NCBI RefSeq assembly: GCF_040719145.1
Contig: NZ_JBFDUZ010000006.1
Span: 62,001 to 126,000 of the forward strand
DNA length: 64,000 bases
Direction of reading: 5' to 3'
Source: Paenibacillus sp. JQZ6Y-1
GTDB taxonomy: Bacteria > Bacillota > Bacilli > Paenibacillales > Paenibacillaceae
The notes below the pieces were generated by a model. It did no database searches and was not told the DNA's origin. It saw nothing but the letters and a program-made list of their open reading frames with translations. This document shows, piece after piece, positions 1-8,622 of this stretch. A program made the translations under genes and the position numbers. Numbering within the stretch: position 1 is the first letter of the stretch; each line of letters starts with the position of its first letter.

Positions 1-339
1 ATGGAGCTGTTGTACCGCGCATTGGAAGACAAATCCGCTGCTGTTCGTCGCACCGCCGGTGATACGCTCTCCGATATTGGTGACGATGCGGCAACACCTG
101 CGATGCTGAAAACGTTACAGGACAGCAGTAAGCTCGTCCGCTGGCGTGCCGCACGCTTCCTGTACGAGGTCGGTACCGAGGAAGCACGCGATGCACTGGA
201 AGTCGCTGTAGACGATCCTGAATTTGAAGTGAGTTTACAGGCAAAAATGGCGCTGGAGCGCATCGAGTCTGGCGAAGAAGCCGCCGGTACCATCTGGCAG
301 CAAATGGCGAAAAGTCGTCAGCAAAACAGCTCCATGTAA
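1..339 (+). CDS. HEAT-repeat protein, C-terminal part (cut by window edge)
   Basis: The visible 112 residues are alpha-helical HEAT/PBS-lyase-type repeats, with recurring patterns such as LEDKSAAVRRTAGDTLSDIG and DSSKLVRWRAARFLYEVG. Such repeats form a protein-binding solenoid. The frame is open to the first base, so the ATG at position 1 need not be the real start and the N-terminal part probably lies outside. The arrangement resembles the end of the conserved virulence factor C / YpgR family, which joins a NifU-like N-terminal domain to HEAT repeats, but that domain is not visible, so this is a guess. It ends about 170 bp before the lysine riboswitch and is not co-regulated with the permease. 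Confidence 0.7.
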   Translation: MELLYRALEDKSAAVRRTAGDTLSDIGDDAATPAMLKTLQDSSKLVRWRAARFLYEVGTEEARDALEVAVDDPEFEVSLQAKMALERIESGEEAAGTIWQQMAKSRQQNSSM

Positions 340-510
340 TACACGCAGCGTTATCCTTCTGCTGCTCGGTTACGGCTTCACAGAAAAGTCATTGCCAAAT
401 ACACGCCGAAAAGCTATACTGTAACACATCCGTGTCAGCTACTTGCCAGCATGCAATAGCGAACATGAATGCTATGCTTTACCTAATTAAATAATATGCC
501 TCATCAGCAG

Positions 511-709
511 AACCGATGAGGTAGAGGTCGCAGCATGAATCAGTACACCCGAACGAGGCGCAGGAGTCGCCGTTGAATCCGGGTGAAAAGGTCCTGCTGC
601 CGAAGTGCCGAATTCCACTCTAGAATTCGACGCTGGGGCTGTCTCCGAAAGGAACAGAACTGTCACAATGGAAAAAACCTAGCCTTTCATTGTGTTGAGC
701 TATCTTAAA
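511..709 (+). promoter_or_regulatory. Lysine riboswitch (L box) aptamer
   Basis: The leader has the conserved L-box blocks in order: GATGAGGTAGAGGTCGC at the 5' end, GCCGAAG near 600, GACGCTGGGGCTG near 629, and AACTGTCA near 656 followed by a stem that closes as CACAATG...CATTGTG. P1 forms between GAGGTAG (518-524) and CTATCTT (700-706). It precedes a lysine-permease-like gene, as expected for a switch that stops transcription when lysine is plentiful. Confidence 0.92.
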
Positions 710-739
710 GGGAAAGTATGGTGCGGAGTCTATCTGTAT

Positions 740-773
740 ATAGATCGCAGCTCGCCTGCGGTCTATTTTTATT
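740..773 (+). terminator. Riboswitch expression-platform terminator
   Basis: An 11-bp stem (ATAGATCGCAG pairing with CTGCGGTCTAT, one G-U pair) with a 5-nt loop is followed by a T-rich tract. It sits between the lysine aptamer and the permease start, so it is the likely OFF structure of the switch. Confidence 0.88.
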
Positions 774-817
774 GCTTTCTTTCCCTGGATATTGATGAAG
801 GAGTGTATCCAAGCAAC

Positions 818-2290
818 ATGAGTTCACCTGCAACAAAACCAACCCCTACTACACTGAAAGCCGGTCTGCGTGCCAGACATATGACGATGATCGCCCTCGG
901 CGGCTCGATTGGAACTGGATTGTTCCTTGCGAGCGGCGGCGCGGTTGCCGGAGCTGGACCAGGCGGCGCATTGCTCGCCTATCTGTGCGTCGGCATTATG
1001 GTGTATTTTCTAATGACCAGTCTAGGCGAAATGGCAACATATATGCCGGACTCGGGTTCATTTAATACGTATGCAGCACGGTTCGTTGATCCAGCATTTG
1101 GCTTTGCCATGGGCTGGAACTTCTGGTACAACTGGGCGGTCACTATCGCTGCGGAATTGTCGGCGGCGACGATTATTATCAAATACTGGTTCCCAGAAAG
1201 CTCATCGTTTGTATGGAGTCTACTGTTCCTCGCGCTGATCTTCCTGCTGAATGTATTATCTGTCAAAGGTTACGGAGAAGCTGAATACTGGTTCGCTATG
1301 ATCAAGATTGCGGTCGTAATCGTGTTCCTGATCGTCGGCGTGCTGATGATCTTTGGCATTATGGGCGGCGAAGCGGTCGGCTTCCGCAACTTTACGATTG
1401 GCGATGCTCCATTCCACGGCGGGTTGCTTGCCTTTATCGGTGTGTTCATGGCAGCAGGCTTCTCGTTCCAAGGCACCGAGCTGATCGGTGTGGCTGCGGG
1501 TGAAAGTGAGAATCCACGTCAGCATGTGCCACGCGCAATTCGTCAGGTGTTCTGGCGTATTCTGATTTTCTACATTTTGGCGATTCTGGTGATTGGTCTG
1601 ATTATTCCGTATACCACACCATCGCTGCTCGGTAGTGATCTGACCGATATTAGCGTCAGTCCGTTTACGCTGATTTTTGAAAAGGCAGGTTTGGCGTTCG
1701 CGGCTGCGGTCATGAATGCAGTCATTCTGTCGTCCGTACTCTCCGCTGGTAACTCCGGCATGTACGCGTCCACTCGCGTGCTGTTCGCATTAGCACGCGA
1801 AGGCAAAGCGCCCAAAATGTTCGCTCGCCTCAACTCACGCGGTATTCCGCAAAATGCGTTGATCGTTACGGCTGCCTTCGGGATGCTCGCCTTCTTCGCT
1901 TCGCTGTTCGGCGACGGGATCGTGTACAACTGGCTGCTGAATGCGTCGGGAATGTGTGGATTTATTACGTGGCTAGGTATCGCAATTAGTCATTATCGGT
2001 TCCGCCGCGCCTTTGTCGCACAGGGACGCGATCTGAATGAATTGCCGTTCCGTGCTAGATGGTTTCCGTTCGGTCCTTTGTTTGCCTTTGTTCTGTGTGC
2101 TGTCGTGATTGTTGGTCAGAGTCTGTCGTACTTCTCTGCGGATGGCATTGACTGGCAGTCGATCTTTGCCACGTATATTAGCGTACCGCTATTCCTTCTA
2201 TTGTGGCTGGGCTATAAATGGATCAAACGTACGCGCGTGATTCCATTGGAGCAATGTGATCTGGATACCGGCGCACGTCAGGATGTGTAA
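818..2290 (+). CDS. lysP: Lysine-specific permease, LysP-like APC transporter
   Basis: A 490-residue integral membrane protein of the amino acid-polyamine-organocation superfamily with about 12 hydrophobic segments; it should import lysine with protons. It closely follows E. coli LysP as I know it: ALGGSIGTGLF at residues 26-36, the FSFQGTELIG(V)AAGESE segment, SAGNSGMYASTR, and a length near 489. The start is ATG 818 because GAAGGAG lies at 797-803. The frame is open upstream, but any earlier start would fall inside the leader and its terminator. The lysine riboswitch upstream independently supports lysine as substrate. It ends at an octamer repeat followed by a bidirectional terminator. Confidence 0.93.
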   Translation: MSSPATKPTPTTLKAGLRARHMTMIALGGSIGTGLFLASGGAVAGAGPGGALLAYLCVGIMVYFLMTSLGEMATYMPDSGSFNTYAARFVDPAFGFAMGWNFWYNWAVTIAAELSAATIIIKYWFPESSSFVWSLLFLALIFLLNVLSVKGYGEAEYWFAMIKIAVVIVFLIVGVLMIFGIMGGEAVGFRNFTIGDAPFHGGLLAFIGVFMAAGFSFQGTELIGVAAGESENPRQHVPRAIRQVFWRILIFYILAILVIGLIIPYTTPSLLGSDLTDISVSPFTLIFEKAGLAFAAAVMNAVILSSVLSAGNSGMYASTRVLFALAREGKAPKMFARLNSRGIPQNALIVTAAFGMLAFFASLFGDGIVYNWLLNASGMCGFITWLGIAISHYRFRRAFVAQGRDLNELPFRARWFPFGPLFAFVLCAVVIVGQSLSYFSADGIDWQSIFATYISVPLFLLLWLGYKWIKRTRVIPLEQCDLDTGARQDV

Positions 2291-2320
2291 TACCAACGTC
2301 TACTCTAACACCAGAAGCAG

Positions 2321-2396
2321 TCTGTGAGTCTGTGAGTCTGTGAGTCTGTGAGTCTGTGAGTCTGTGAGTCTGTGAGTCTGTGAGTCTGTGAGTCTG
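2321..2396 (+). repeat. Octanucleotide tandem repeat (TCTGTGAG)9
   Basis: Nine exact copies of TCTGTGAG (2321-2392) plus TCTG, starting 31 bp after the lysP stop. It is intergenic and precedes the terminator. Confidence 0.97.
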
Positions 2397-2427
2397 GTAA
2401 AGTGTATGTAGAACGTGCAATTATAGC

Positions 2428-2496
2428 AAAAAACCTTTCTGTTCTGGCGTGCAATCGGTGATATCCGACTGCTGCCCCTACAGAAAGGTTTTTTTA
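2428..2496. terminator. Bidirectional terminator between lysP and the NmrA-like gene
   Basis: AAAAAACCTTTCTGT (2428-2442) pairs with ACAGAAAGGTTTTTT (2480-2494), with a smaller stem in the loop. T-runs follow on both strands, so it can serve the two convergent genes. Confidence 0.85.
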
Positions 2497-2569
2497 TTTC
2501 GATTCATTCTATATGATCTGCACAAGTATGACTGATTCCTGATTCGTAATTCCCGATTACCTCATACCA

Positions 2570-3505
2570 CTACTTCTCCAAATGCGCAGCAAGCACCTGC
2601 TGCACCGATGTCCATTCGAGATCTGGGTAACGATCGTTATCCAGTCGCTCCAATTTACCCAAACCGCTAAACATGCCGTCAAAATACTGCATCCCCTGCC
2701 ACGCTGGATAGAGTTCATTTGGCTGCGGAGCCACGCGGCGCATGATGGCAATCAATCGGCGCAAAGACTTCAGGCTGCCGCCGCGCAGCAAACGGTGGCG
2801 TTTCCCCGTCAACTGCTCCATCACCGAAGCCAGCTGACGCGCATTCACCTGATCCCCCGCGATGTGCAGAAAGCGCGGTGCCTGTTCATCTAGCGCAGCA
2901 CGCGCCGTAAACGCAGCTATATCATCCATTGTCGTAAAATCCATGGGCTGATCTGCATCCTGCCAGTACAGCACTCGGTGAATAGGGAATAGAACCAATG
3001 GCGCAGTCCCTGTCAGAATATCGGCAAATACCCCATTCAAGATCGATGTTGCCTGAATCGGCGCTGCATCCAGCCGTTGCATAAACTGCCGACGCAAATC
3101 TAGATTGCGATTAGAGCCATCTGGCAAATACCGATAATCCATCGAATAGTCGGATGGGATAAAACGCGGTACGCCCGCCTTTACTGCCGCATCCAGTAAT
3201 CGACTCTGCGTTTCCACCACATCGGTATACAGACCGCTCAGTGCCGAGACCACACTATCCGCTCCCTGACACGCCGCAATCAGATCATGATGCTGATAAT
3301 AATCAACAGCAATGATGTCCACGCCTAACTGATGTAGCTTTTTCAATTTGTCGGCAGTCGTACTGTGACGTACAAGTGCCTTCACACGAACATTCGGCTG
3401 CTTAACCAGTTCTCTTGCAATGCGTCCACCCAGATCGCCGGTAGCTCCAGCAAGGACAATAATCGATTGAGAAGAAATACAGATCGCCTCCTTTTCCTCT
3501 ATCAT
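2570..3505 (-). CDS. NmrA-like atypical SDR, NAD(P)-binding protein
   Basis: A 311-residue Rossmann-fold protein of the NmrA/isoflavone-reductase-like group. IIVLAGATGDLGGRIARELV near the N-terminus holds the GxxGxxG dinucleotide-binding motif, and the middle has SVVSALSGL and VPRFIPSDYS, typical of this family. The substrate cannot be read. The start is uncertain. ATG 3505 has no good ribosome binding site, whereas AAAAGGAGG (3495-3487) lies inside the frame with an ATT codon 8 nt further on (3478-3476), giving a 302-residue product that begins just before the Rossmann strand. I keep the ATG coordinate, but ATT initiation is possible. It stands alone, converging on lysP. Confidence 0.82.
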   Translation of the reverse strand: MIEEKEAICISSQSIIVLAGATGDLGGRIARELVKQPNVRVKALVRHSTTADKLKKLHQLGVDIIAVDYYQHHDLIAACQGADSVVSALSGLYTDVVETQSRLLDAAVKAGVPRFIPSDYSMDYRYLPDGSNRNLDLRRQFMQRLDAAPIQATSILNGVFADILTGTAPLVLFPIHRVLYWQDADQPMDFTTMDDIAAFTARAALDEQAPRFLHIAGDQVNARQLASVMEQLTGKRHRLLRGGSLKSLRRLIAIMRRVAPQPNELYPAWQGMQYFDGMFSGLGKLERLDNDRYPDLEWTSVQQVLAAHLEK

Positions 3506-3562
3506 ACTATCAACCGACGAAGCGCCTGTTTAAGCAGCGATTCGATAGATAGCGTAAAAATA

Positions 3563-3605
3563 GAAAAACCGGCTCTCCTTCTGCTGGATAGGAGAACCGG
3601 TTTAT
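3563..3605 (-). terminator. Terminator of abnA
   Basis: AAACCGGCTCTCCT pairs with AGGAGAACCGGTTT with one mismatch. On the minus strand it is followed by TTTTTCTA, placing it just beyond the arabinanase stop. Confidence 0.85.
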
Positions 3606-3648
3606 TATGTTACATCATAATGCTAAACAAGAAGATCATCGTGCATCG

Positions 3649-4605
3649 TCAATACGTTGGCCATCCACTTGAATCCCAATTGAGATCGCTAATTAATAGC
3701 TTCGGATTCCCGTTATCGTTAGCATCATACGAGTGCCTTGCGATAATGTTTGTGCCATAGATGTCCTGACCGCCCGGACCTTTCCAGCGATCATTGCCTG
3801 CATCGAGGATCGTACCACCGTTGTTCAGCAGGCTGACTCCGTTTTTGTCCACATACGGACCAGTGATGCTAGTGGAACGACCGTAAATGATTTTGTAGGT
3901 ACTGTTCACACCTTTGCAGCAGTTATCAATCGAAGCAAACAGATAGTAATAGCCGTTGCGATACGTAATGGATGGAGCTTCAATCGCGCCACCATTGGTT
4001 GTACGAGTCGCGATGGACGTTAAACTGCCTGTCGGTTTCATCGTGTTTTTGTCCAGCTTGGTCAGCTTCAGACCGCTCCAGAATGAACCAAATGCAAGCC
4101 ACGGATCGCCATTAGCATCAATCACCAGCTCAGGGTCAATCGCGTTATAGTTTTGCGTACCATTGGTTGTCAGTACGACGCCTTCGTCTTTCCAGCTGCC
4201 AGCGCCTACACTGCTTGCAGAGGCAAGACCAATGGCAGAGATATTTTTACCAAAGGTAGAAATGGAGTAGTACAACCATGTTTTGCCGTTATACTGCTTC
4301 ACATCCGGTGCCCATACATCCATTGGAGTCTGATTCGGCACATACGTTTTCCACCATGATGGTGCAGTCAGAAAAATTTGTGGCACACGGTAAAAGTTAG
4401 TGCCGTTATCCGACTTGAGCACTTGAATACCTTGCCCTGTCGAAAAGGCATACCAGCTATTTCCCTCTTTAATAATGGAAGGATCATGCACGCCCACATC
4501 TCCGCTCAATGCCCAATGTGCAGCATATGTACGGCTATCCCCAAACGTAGTCAGAATTAGCGATACAATCACTAGTAAGGTCACGACTTTGCTTTTTATA
4601 TGCAA
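3649..4605 (-). CDS. abnA: Secreted arabinan endo-1,5-alpha-L-arabinosidase, GH43
   Basis: A five-bladed-propeller GH43 enzyme that cuts alpha-1,5-arabinan internally outside the cell. The three acidic residues expected for GH43 are visible in VHDPSI (base, about residue 41), NAIDPELV (pKa modulator) and GGAIEAPSI (acid). WAPDVKQYNGK and GGTILDAG also match AbnA. I chose TTG 4605 as start (318 residues): GAGAGG lies 11 nt upstream and the product then begins with a clean signal peptide (HIKSK, a hydrophobic core, cleavage near TYA at about residue 28). ATG 4629 or 4650 would add a charged tail before it. A cre-like site lies about 90 bp upstream. The gene stands alone. Confidence 0.93.
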   Translation of the reverse strand: MHIKSKVVTLLVIVSLILTTFGDSRTYAAHWALSGDVGVHDPSIIKEGNSWYAFSTGQGIQVLKSDNGTNFYRVPQIFLTAPSWWKTYVPNQTPMDVWAPDVKQYNGKTWLYYSISTFGKNISAIGLASASSVGAGSWKDEGVVLTTNGTQNYNAIDPELVIDANGDPWLAFGSFWSGLKLTKLDKNTMKPTGSLTSIATRTTNGGAIEAPSITYRNGYYYLFASIDNCCKGVNSTYKIIYGRSTSITGPYVDKNGVSLLNNGGTILDAGNDRWKGPGGQDIYGTNIIARHSYDANDNGNPKLLISDLNWDSSGWPTY

Positions 4606-4693
4606 TGTTAACCCATCCTCTCTATGCATTTTAACCTGTACATTCAGCAATCGGAATGGCGATCTCGCGTCCGTCTCAGGTCTATCTTAATTA

Positions 4694-4707
4694 TAAAAAC
4701 GCTTTCA
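4694..4707 (-). promoter_or_regulatory. cre-like CcpA site upstream of abnA
   Basis: On the minus strand the sequence reads TGAAAGCGTTTTTA, matching the cre consensus TGNAARCGNWWWCA except at one of the last two bases. It lies about 90 bp before the arabinanase start, consistent with glucose repression. Confidence 0.65.
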
Positions 4708-4865
4708 TCAGAGGGAAATATAATATTCCTGCATCCTCCTTTCTTTATATCCAGACTCATATCCACTTGATTTTATAGTAAACATAAATATTAACTATTT
4801 TCTATTTTTATTAATTTGTAAAGGTTATCATTGATGTTTGTATGAGAAAAGCGAGGGAATTGAAT

Positions 4866-4909
4866 TTCCATATTGTTATCCATTTTTTTGCTCATATAAC
4901 AATATGGAA
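4866..4909. repeat. Perfect 14-bp inverted repeat, AT-rich
   Basis: TTCCATATTGTTAT (4866-4879) is exactly repeated in inverted form as ATAACAATATGGAA (4896-4909) around a 16-nt loop. No T-run follows on either strand, so it does not look like an intrinsic terminator. Confidence 0.8.
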
Positions 4910-5073
4910 GTAATAGAAGCGAGAAATATTCCGTAGCTATCGATAGGAAAGTAGTTATGGGATGATGGTTCTGGCATCTATAGCCTTTCCGTAGCTGGTC
5001 TAGCGCCTAACTCTTACTCATCTGCTCTTACCAACGAATGATTACGTGATACTAGCGGAGAAATGCACATATA

Positions 5074-5116
5074 AAAATCGGTCATCTCCTGTACAGGACA
5101 GGAGATGACCGATCAT
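5074..5116 (-). terminator. Terminator of the transglutaminase-like gene
   Basis: ATCGGTCATCTCCTGT pairs perfectly with ACAGGAGATGACCGAT. The minus strand continues into TTTTTAT, just past the stop at 5163. Confidence 0.9.
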
Positions 5117-5162
5117 TTTACATATACTATTGGAGTACAAATTGTCAGTTACGCTATACCGC

Positions 5163-6320
5163 TTATTGCCAGTTCAGTGTAACTTTCAGATCGCTGGTGT
5201 TGCTGCCCGATTGCACGGTATACGAAATGGAGCGAATACCGATGGAGGACAACGTACGCAGGTCACTTTTTAGACTAGTCAGGTTGCCGCTGTAGCGGAA
5301 TACAAGTGAGTTTTTACCGCTGGATTGAGCGGCTTGTACTTGCGCCTTCAGTGCAGTCGATGTACTGATTGCGCCATTGCTTGCGCTGGTACTTGTCTGT
5401 GTATTGCTGCTTGGTGTAGAAGACAAACTTACATAATCCAAGGCACGTTGCAGCTGTTGGTAGACGCTCGTTTTGTCACCGCCAGCTGCAATCAGCTTGC
5501 TCAGTGTGCTCTGGTACGTGGTGCTAGCAGCCGGATATGTTTTGGTCCAGTTATGATCCTTTTTCATCTGGCTATCTGTCAGCAGGTAGTAGCTGGTTTG
5601 TACATAGTTGCCTTGATCGGGAACGGGATCATCCCATGTGGTGTCGAGGTGATACCATGTACCATCCAGATTAACCAGATTCCAAGCATGCAGCTCGCCG
5701 CCTGCGGTTCCTTCTACGATCAGATTCTGAATGCCTGCTTCCTTGAGCAGCTCATACGTGAGCAGTGCATAGCCCTGACAGACGGCAGTTCCGTCATGCA
5801 GCGCTTCATAGGCGGTATAGCGAGTATACGTACCATCATACTTCACATTACGCACAACCCAATCATGAATGGCTTTGACCTTTTCATGATCGTTCATGCC
5901 GGATGTGATAATGCTAGACAGAATTTGTTTGACCTGACTTTGTACGTAGGCGGTTTGTGCTGCGGTTTCGCGGTAGTTCATCTGCACGGTAACTTTGGCA
6001 GCCGAAGCACTTTGGCGCCAATTCAGACCGTAGCTATCGAGCACATAATGTGTGTAAGGGTCTTTTTCCAATGCTTGTTCAAATGCGTCCTGTAGCATTG
6101 CTTTTAGACCGGTGGTGCTTCCTTTATATGAAATGGTCGTCTGCGCATCGCGATTCATCAGTGCTTGATACAGCTGATCGGCGACATCGCTTTGACTGGT
6201 TGCTGTAATCTGTGTAGTGGCTGCATAGGCAGCTTGGTGAGGAGCGACGAGCGGTAGACCGGCAAATAATAGCGTTCCGGCCAAAAGGGTCTTAGCCCAG
6301 AGGTGACTTGATCTTTTCAT
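5163..6320 (-). CDS. Secreted transglutaminase-like (papain-fold) protein
   Basis: A 385-residue exported protein. The signal peptide is MKRSSHLWAKTLLAG... with a likely cleavage after AAYA (about residue 33). The transglutaminase core carries the Cys-His-Asp triad: Cys181 in GTAVCQGYA, His211 in GELHAWN and Asp226 in YHLDTTWDD. VKAIHDWVVRNVKYD just before it is the usual lead-in of this fold. Such bacterial proteins act as peptidases or crosslinking enzymes at the envelope; which applies here is not visible. After the domain come a Ser/Thr-rich linker (about 300-325) and a C-terminal beta-rich segment I do not recognise. GGGAAGGG lies before ATG 6320. It is monocistronic, with its own terminator. 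Confidence 0.88.
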   Translation of the reverse strand: MKRSSHLWAKTLLAGTLLFAGLPLVAPHQAAYAATTQITATSQSDVADQLYQALMNRDAQTTISYKGSTTGLKAMLQDAFEQALEKDPYTHYVLDSYGLNWRQSASAAKVTVQMNYRETAAQTAYVQSQVKQILSSIITSGMNDHEKVKAIHDWVVRNVKYDGTYTRYTAYEALHDGTAVCQGYALLTYELLKEAGIQNLIVEGTAGGELHAWNLVNLDGTWYHLDTTWDDPVPDQGNYVQTSYYLLTDSQMKKDHNWTKTYPAASTTYQSTLSKLIAAGGDKTSVYQQLQRALDYVSLSSTPSSNTQTSTSASNGAISTSTALKAQVQAAQSSGKNSLVFRYSGNLTSLKSDLRTLSSIGIRSISYTVQSGSNTSDLKVTLNWQ

Positions 6321-6792
6321 GCAGACGTATCCGCCCTTCCCAAAATAAATTCACTTTAGTCCATTATATCGGCAAAAGACCCGATAGGGATAATAGATAG
6401 ACGGCGGAATGGAGCCATTTATTTATCTTCTCTACAGATAAACGCAGCAAGGATTGCATAGTTGCGCAAACGACATTGTTTTTTTACAAAAAAACGCTGG
6501 CCTAACGCATGGTTATGCTCATTTGAACATATAACCTACAGAACGCCTGTAGGGATACGATTGTGGGCATAGGTGCTTGCTGTTTGGCTTATTGTATTAT
6601 AGCACCGTAGCTGATAGGGATATAGTTTGCCGTTGATATGAGCACATTTGCTATGGATACGAGTACATTTTGTATAGATGCGAGTATACGAATGAACATG
6701 TAGATGACGGGTATTGATTAGGTTAGGTGAACGAGAATAGAGCAAAAAGCCCCTTTCTTAGTTGAAAAGAGGCTCTGCTCACTATAGGTTCC
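6321..6792. other. Gap between the transglutaminase-like gene and xylB
   Basis: No supported gene. From about 6636 to 6700 there are roughly three degenerate 21-bp units of the form gatacgagtacatttt. The xylB terminator lies at 6742-6776. A 69-codon minus-strand frame over the repeat is probably chance. Confidence 0.5.
6742..6776 (-). terminator. Terminator of xylB
   Basis: On the minus strand GCCTCTTTT pairs with GAAAGGGGC (with G-U pairs), followed by TTTTTGC, just after the xylB stop at 6793. Confidence 0.8.
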
Positions 6793-8289
6793 TTATCCGC
6801 GAAATGCCGCTAGCTTGCTGCTCAAGCCTGCGGTCTGTGTATATACTTCCTGATATATCTGGAACAGCTCATCATACCGCGCCGCCCGCTCCTGATCCGG
6901 TGTATAGGAGCGCGATGTACGTAGGAATGCGGATGCACATTGCTCCAGCGACTCAAACCAGCCGCTGCCGTATGCCGCCAGCATCGCTGCGCCCATCGCT
7001 GGTCCTTGTTCATTTTCCAGACGAATCACTTCGGCATTGAAAATATCCGCCTGCATTTGCAGCCATGTCTCGTTCTTCGCGCCGCCACCGATGGAGATGA
7101 CCTCGGTAATGCTTTTCCCCGATTCCCGTAAAATATCAATCGATTCGCGCAGAGAGAAGGTAATGCCTTCCAGCACAGCACGCGCAAAGTGAGGCAGCTT
7201 GTGCGCGGCGTCGATCCCGATAAAGCTACCGCGAATATCCGCATCTGGATGTGGGGTACGCTCCCCAACAATATAAGGCGTGAACAACAGTCCCGCTGCT
7301 CCCGGCGCAATCTGATCCACTCCATCCAGCAGCGCTTCAAATGAACGACCCTCGCCAAATGTACTGCGGAACCATTCCAGACTATAGCCCGCCGCCAGCG
7401 TCACGCCCATAATGTAAAAGGCGTCCTTTTCGCTATGATTGAAAAAGTGTACTTTGCCTTCAAAATCGAGATTGCGGCGTTCTTCGTACGACAGCACCAC
7501 ACCAGACGTACCGATGCTGCACATCGTCTGCCCCTCGCTCAGAATACCAGCCCCGATTGCACCACAGGCATTATCTGCGCCGCCCGCATACACACGCGTT
7601 TGCGCACTTAGCCCCGTCTCATCTGCCACTTCCGCCAGCAATGCACCCGTATCGTCAAACGACTCGACTAACCTTGGGAAAAAGGACTCCGGTAACCCGA
7701 ACACTTCTGCGATGCGTGGACTCCATGTTTTGCCCGCTACATCCAGCAGTAGCGTGCCTGCCGCATCTGAATAATCCATCGCCAGATCGCCCGTTAGCCG
7801 ATAACGCACATAATCCTTCGGCAGCAGGAACAGCGCCGCCTTGCTCCAATGCTCCGGTTCATGCTCCTGCACCCACAATATTTTCGGCAGGGTGAAGCCT
7901 TCCAGTGCACGGTTTCGCGCGATATGAAGCAGATCGTCGCCCAACTCCTGCTCAATGCGCCGACATTGCGCAGTTGTGCGCGTATCGTTCCACAGAATCG
8001 CCGGACGCACGACCTGATGCTGATCATCCAGTAGAACCAAGCCGTGCATTTGCCCGGAAAAACTCAAGCCCTCAATCTCATGTGCGGGTACAGCCGATAC
8101 TTCCAACAGCTTACGCAGCGATACGATCGTCTTTTCTACCCAGTCTTCCGGGTTCTGCTCACTATAGCCCGGCTTGGGCTGAGATAGCGGATATGCCTCT
8201 GACGCTTCAAATGCCACCTGTCCCTGACGATTCACCAGTACCGTTTTGACAGCACTCGTACCAAGATCGACTCCAATTACATAACTCAT
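6793..8289 (-). CDS. xylB: Xylulokinase
   Basis: A 498-residue FGGY-family kinase that phosphorylates D-xylulose with ATP to xylulose 5-phosphate for the pentose phosphate pathway. The N-terminal ATPase motif GVDLGTSAVK is at residues 6-15; the substrate-side signature SFSGQMHGLVLLD, the central GADNACGAIGAG and the C-terminal ISIGGGAKNETWLQMQAD are all present. The start is ATG 8289, since AAGGAGG lies 8 nt upstream; the longer frame to 8307 would start before that site. It follows xylA in the same direction after a gap of about 330 bp that carries a hairpin, so it may be read partly by read-through from xylA. Confidence 0.95.
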   Translation of the reverse strand: MSYVIGVDLGTSAVKTVLVNRQGQVAFEASEAYPLSQPKPGYSEQNPEDWVEKTIVSLRKLLEVSAVPAHEIEGLSFSGQMHGLVLLDDQHQVVRPAILWNDTRTTAQCRRIEQELGDDLLHIARNRALEGFTLPKILWVQEHEPEHWSKAALFLLPKDYVRYRLTGDLAMDYSDAAGTLLLDVAGKTWSPRIAEVFGLPESFFPRLVESFDDTGALLAEVADETGLSAQTRVYAGGADNACGAIGAGILSEGQTMCSIGTSGVVLSYEERRNLDFEGKVHFFNHSEKDAFYIMGVTLAAGYSLEWFRSTFGEGRSFEALLDGVDQIAPGAAGLLFTPYIVGERTPHPDADIRGSFIGIDAAHKLPHFARAVLEGITFSLRESIDILRESGKSITEVISIGGGAKNETWLQMQADIFNAEVIRLENEQGPAMGAAMLAAYGSGWFESLEQCASAFLRTSRSYTPDQERAARYDELFQIYQEVYTQTAGLSSKLAAFRG

Positions 8290-8622
8290 CTCATGGACCT
8301 CCTTCATCTATTGGCATTGCTACGATGATTGGTATGACTGCAATGATTAGCATGAATACGATGTAGATCATCGCCGTTCTAACCAAAATGCTCCCTTCTT
8401 CCCTGACGGGAATACAAGGGAGCATCGGTACATGAAGGAATGGGGATAACAAATCGGAATAGGCAGATGCCAGAACTTTATATGGTATGGTGTGTGAGGC
8501 AAAGGTAGATTTCTCCACATAAAGACCTGTATTTATGATCAACCTGTTTCCAATTCCTCCATTTTCATTATAAATATAGAAGGCGTTGTAAACACATGCG
8601 TGTTGTGATGGAATGCTGGAAC
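8290..8622. other. xylA-xylB intergenic region
   Basis: Holds the hairpin at 8388-8425 and no convincing gene. An 83-codon minus-strand frame here lacks recognisable features and crosses the hairpin. Confidence 0.5.
8388..8425 (-). terminator. Hairpin between xylA and xylB
   Basis: ATGCTCCCTT pairs with AAGGGAGCAT, with an inner CCCTGACGGG stem. On the minus strand it is followed by only TTTTGG, so it may act as a partial terminator or a transcript-end stabiliser inside the operon. Confidence 0.6.

Larger units (their letters stand above)
4606..5162. other. Geneless gap upstream of abnA
   Basis: AT-rich region holding the abnA control sequences, a perfect 14-bp inverted repeat (4866-4909) and the terminator of the transglutaminase-like gene. 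I find no coding frame with a ribosome binding site. Confidence 0.6.

Noticed and set aside
2223-2420. A 65-codon frame across the octamer repeat
   Set aside because: Its repeating product simply translates the TCTGTGAG array on the minus strand.
2428-2496. Inner stem in the terminator loop as a separate regulatory RNA
   Set aside because: A simple terminator with an internal hairpin explains it, and nothing else points to an RNA gene.
6536-6745. A 69-codon minus-strand frame
   Set aside because: It runs over a degenerate 21-bp repeat, which explains its periodic composition, and has no ribosome binding site.
8291-8542. An 83-codon minus-strand frame between xylA and xylB
   Set aside because: It overlaps the intergenic hairpin and the xylB ribosome binding site, and the product has no recognisable feature.
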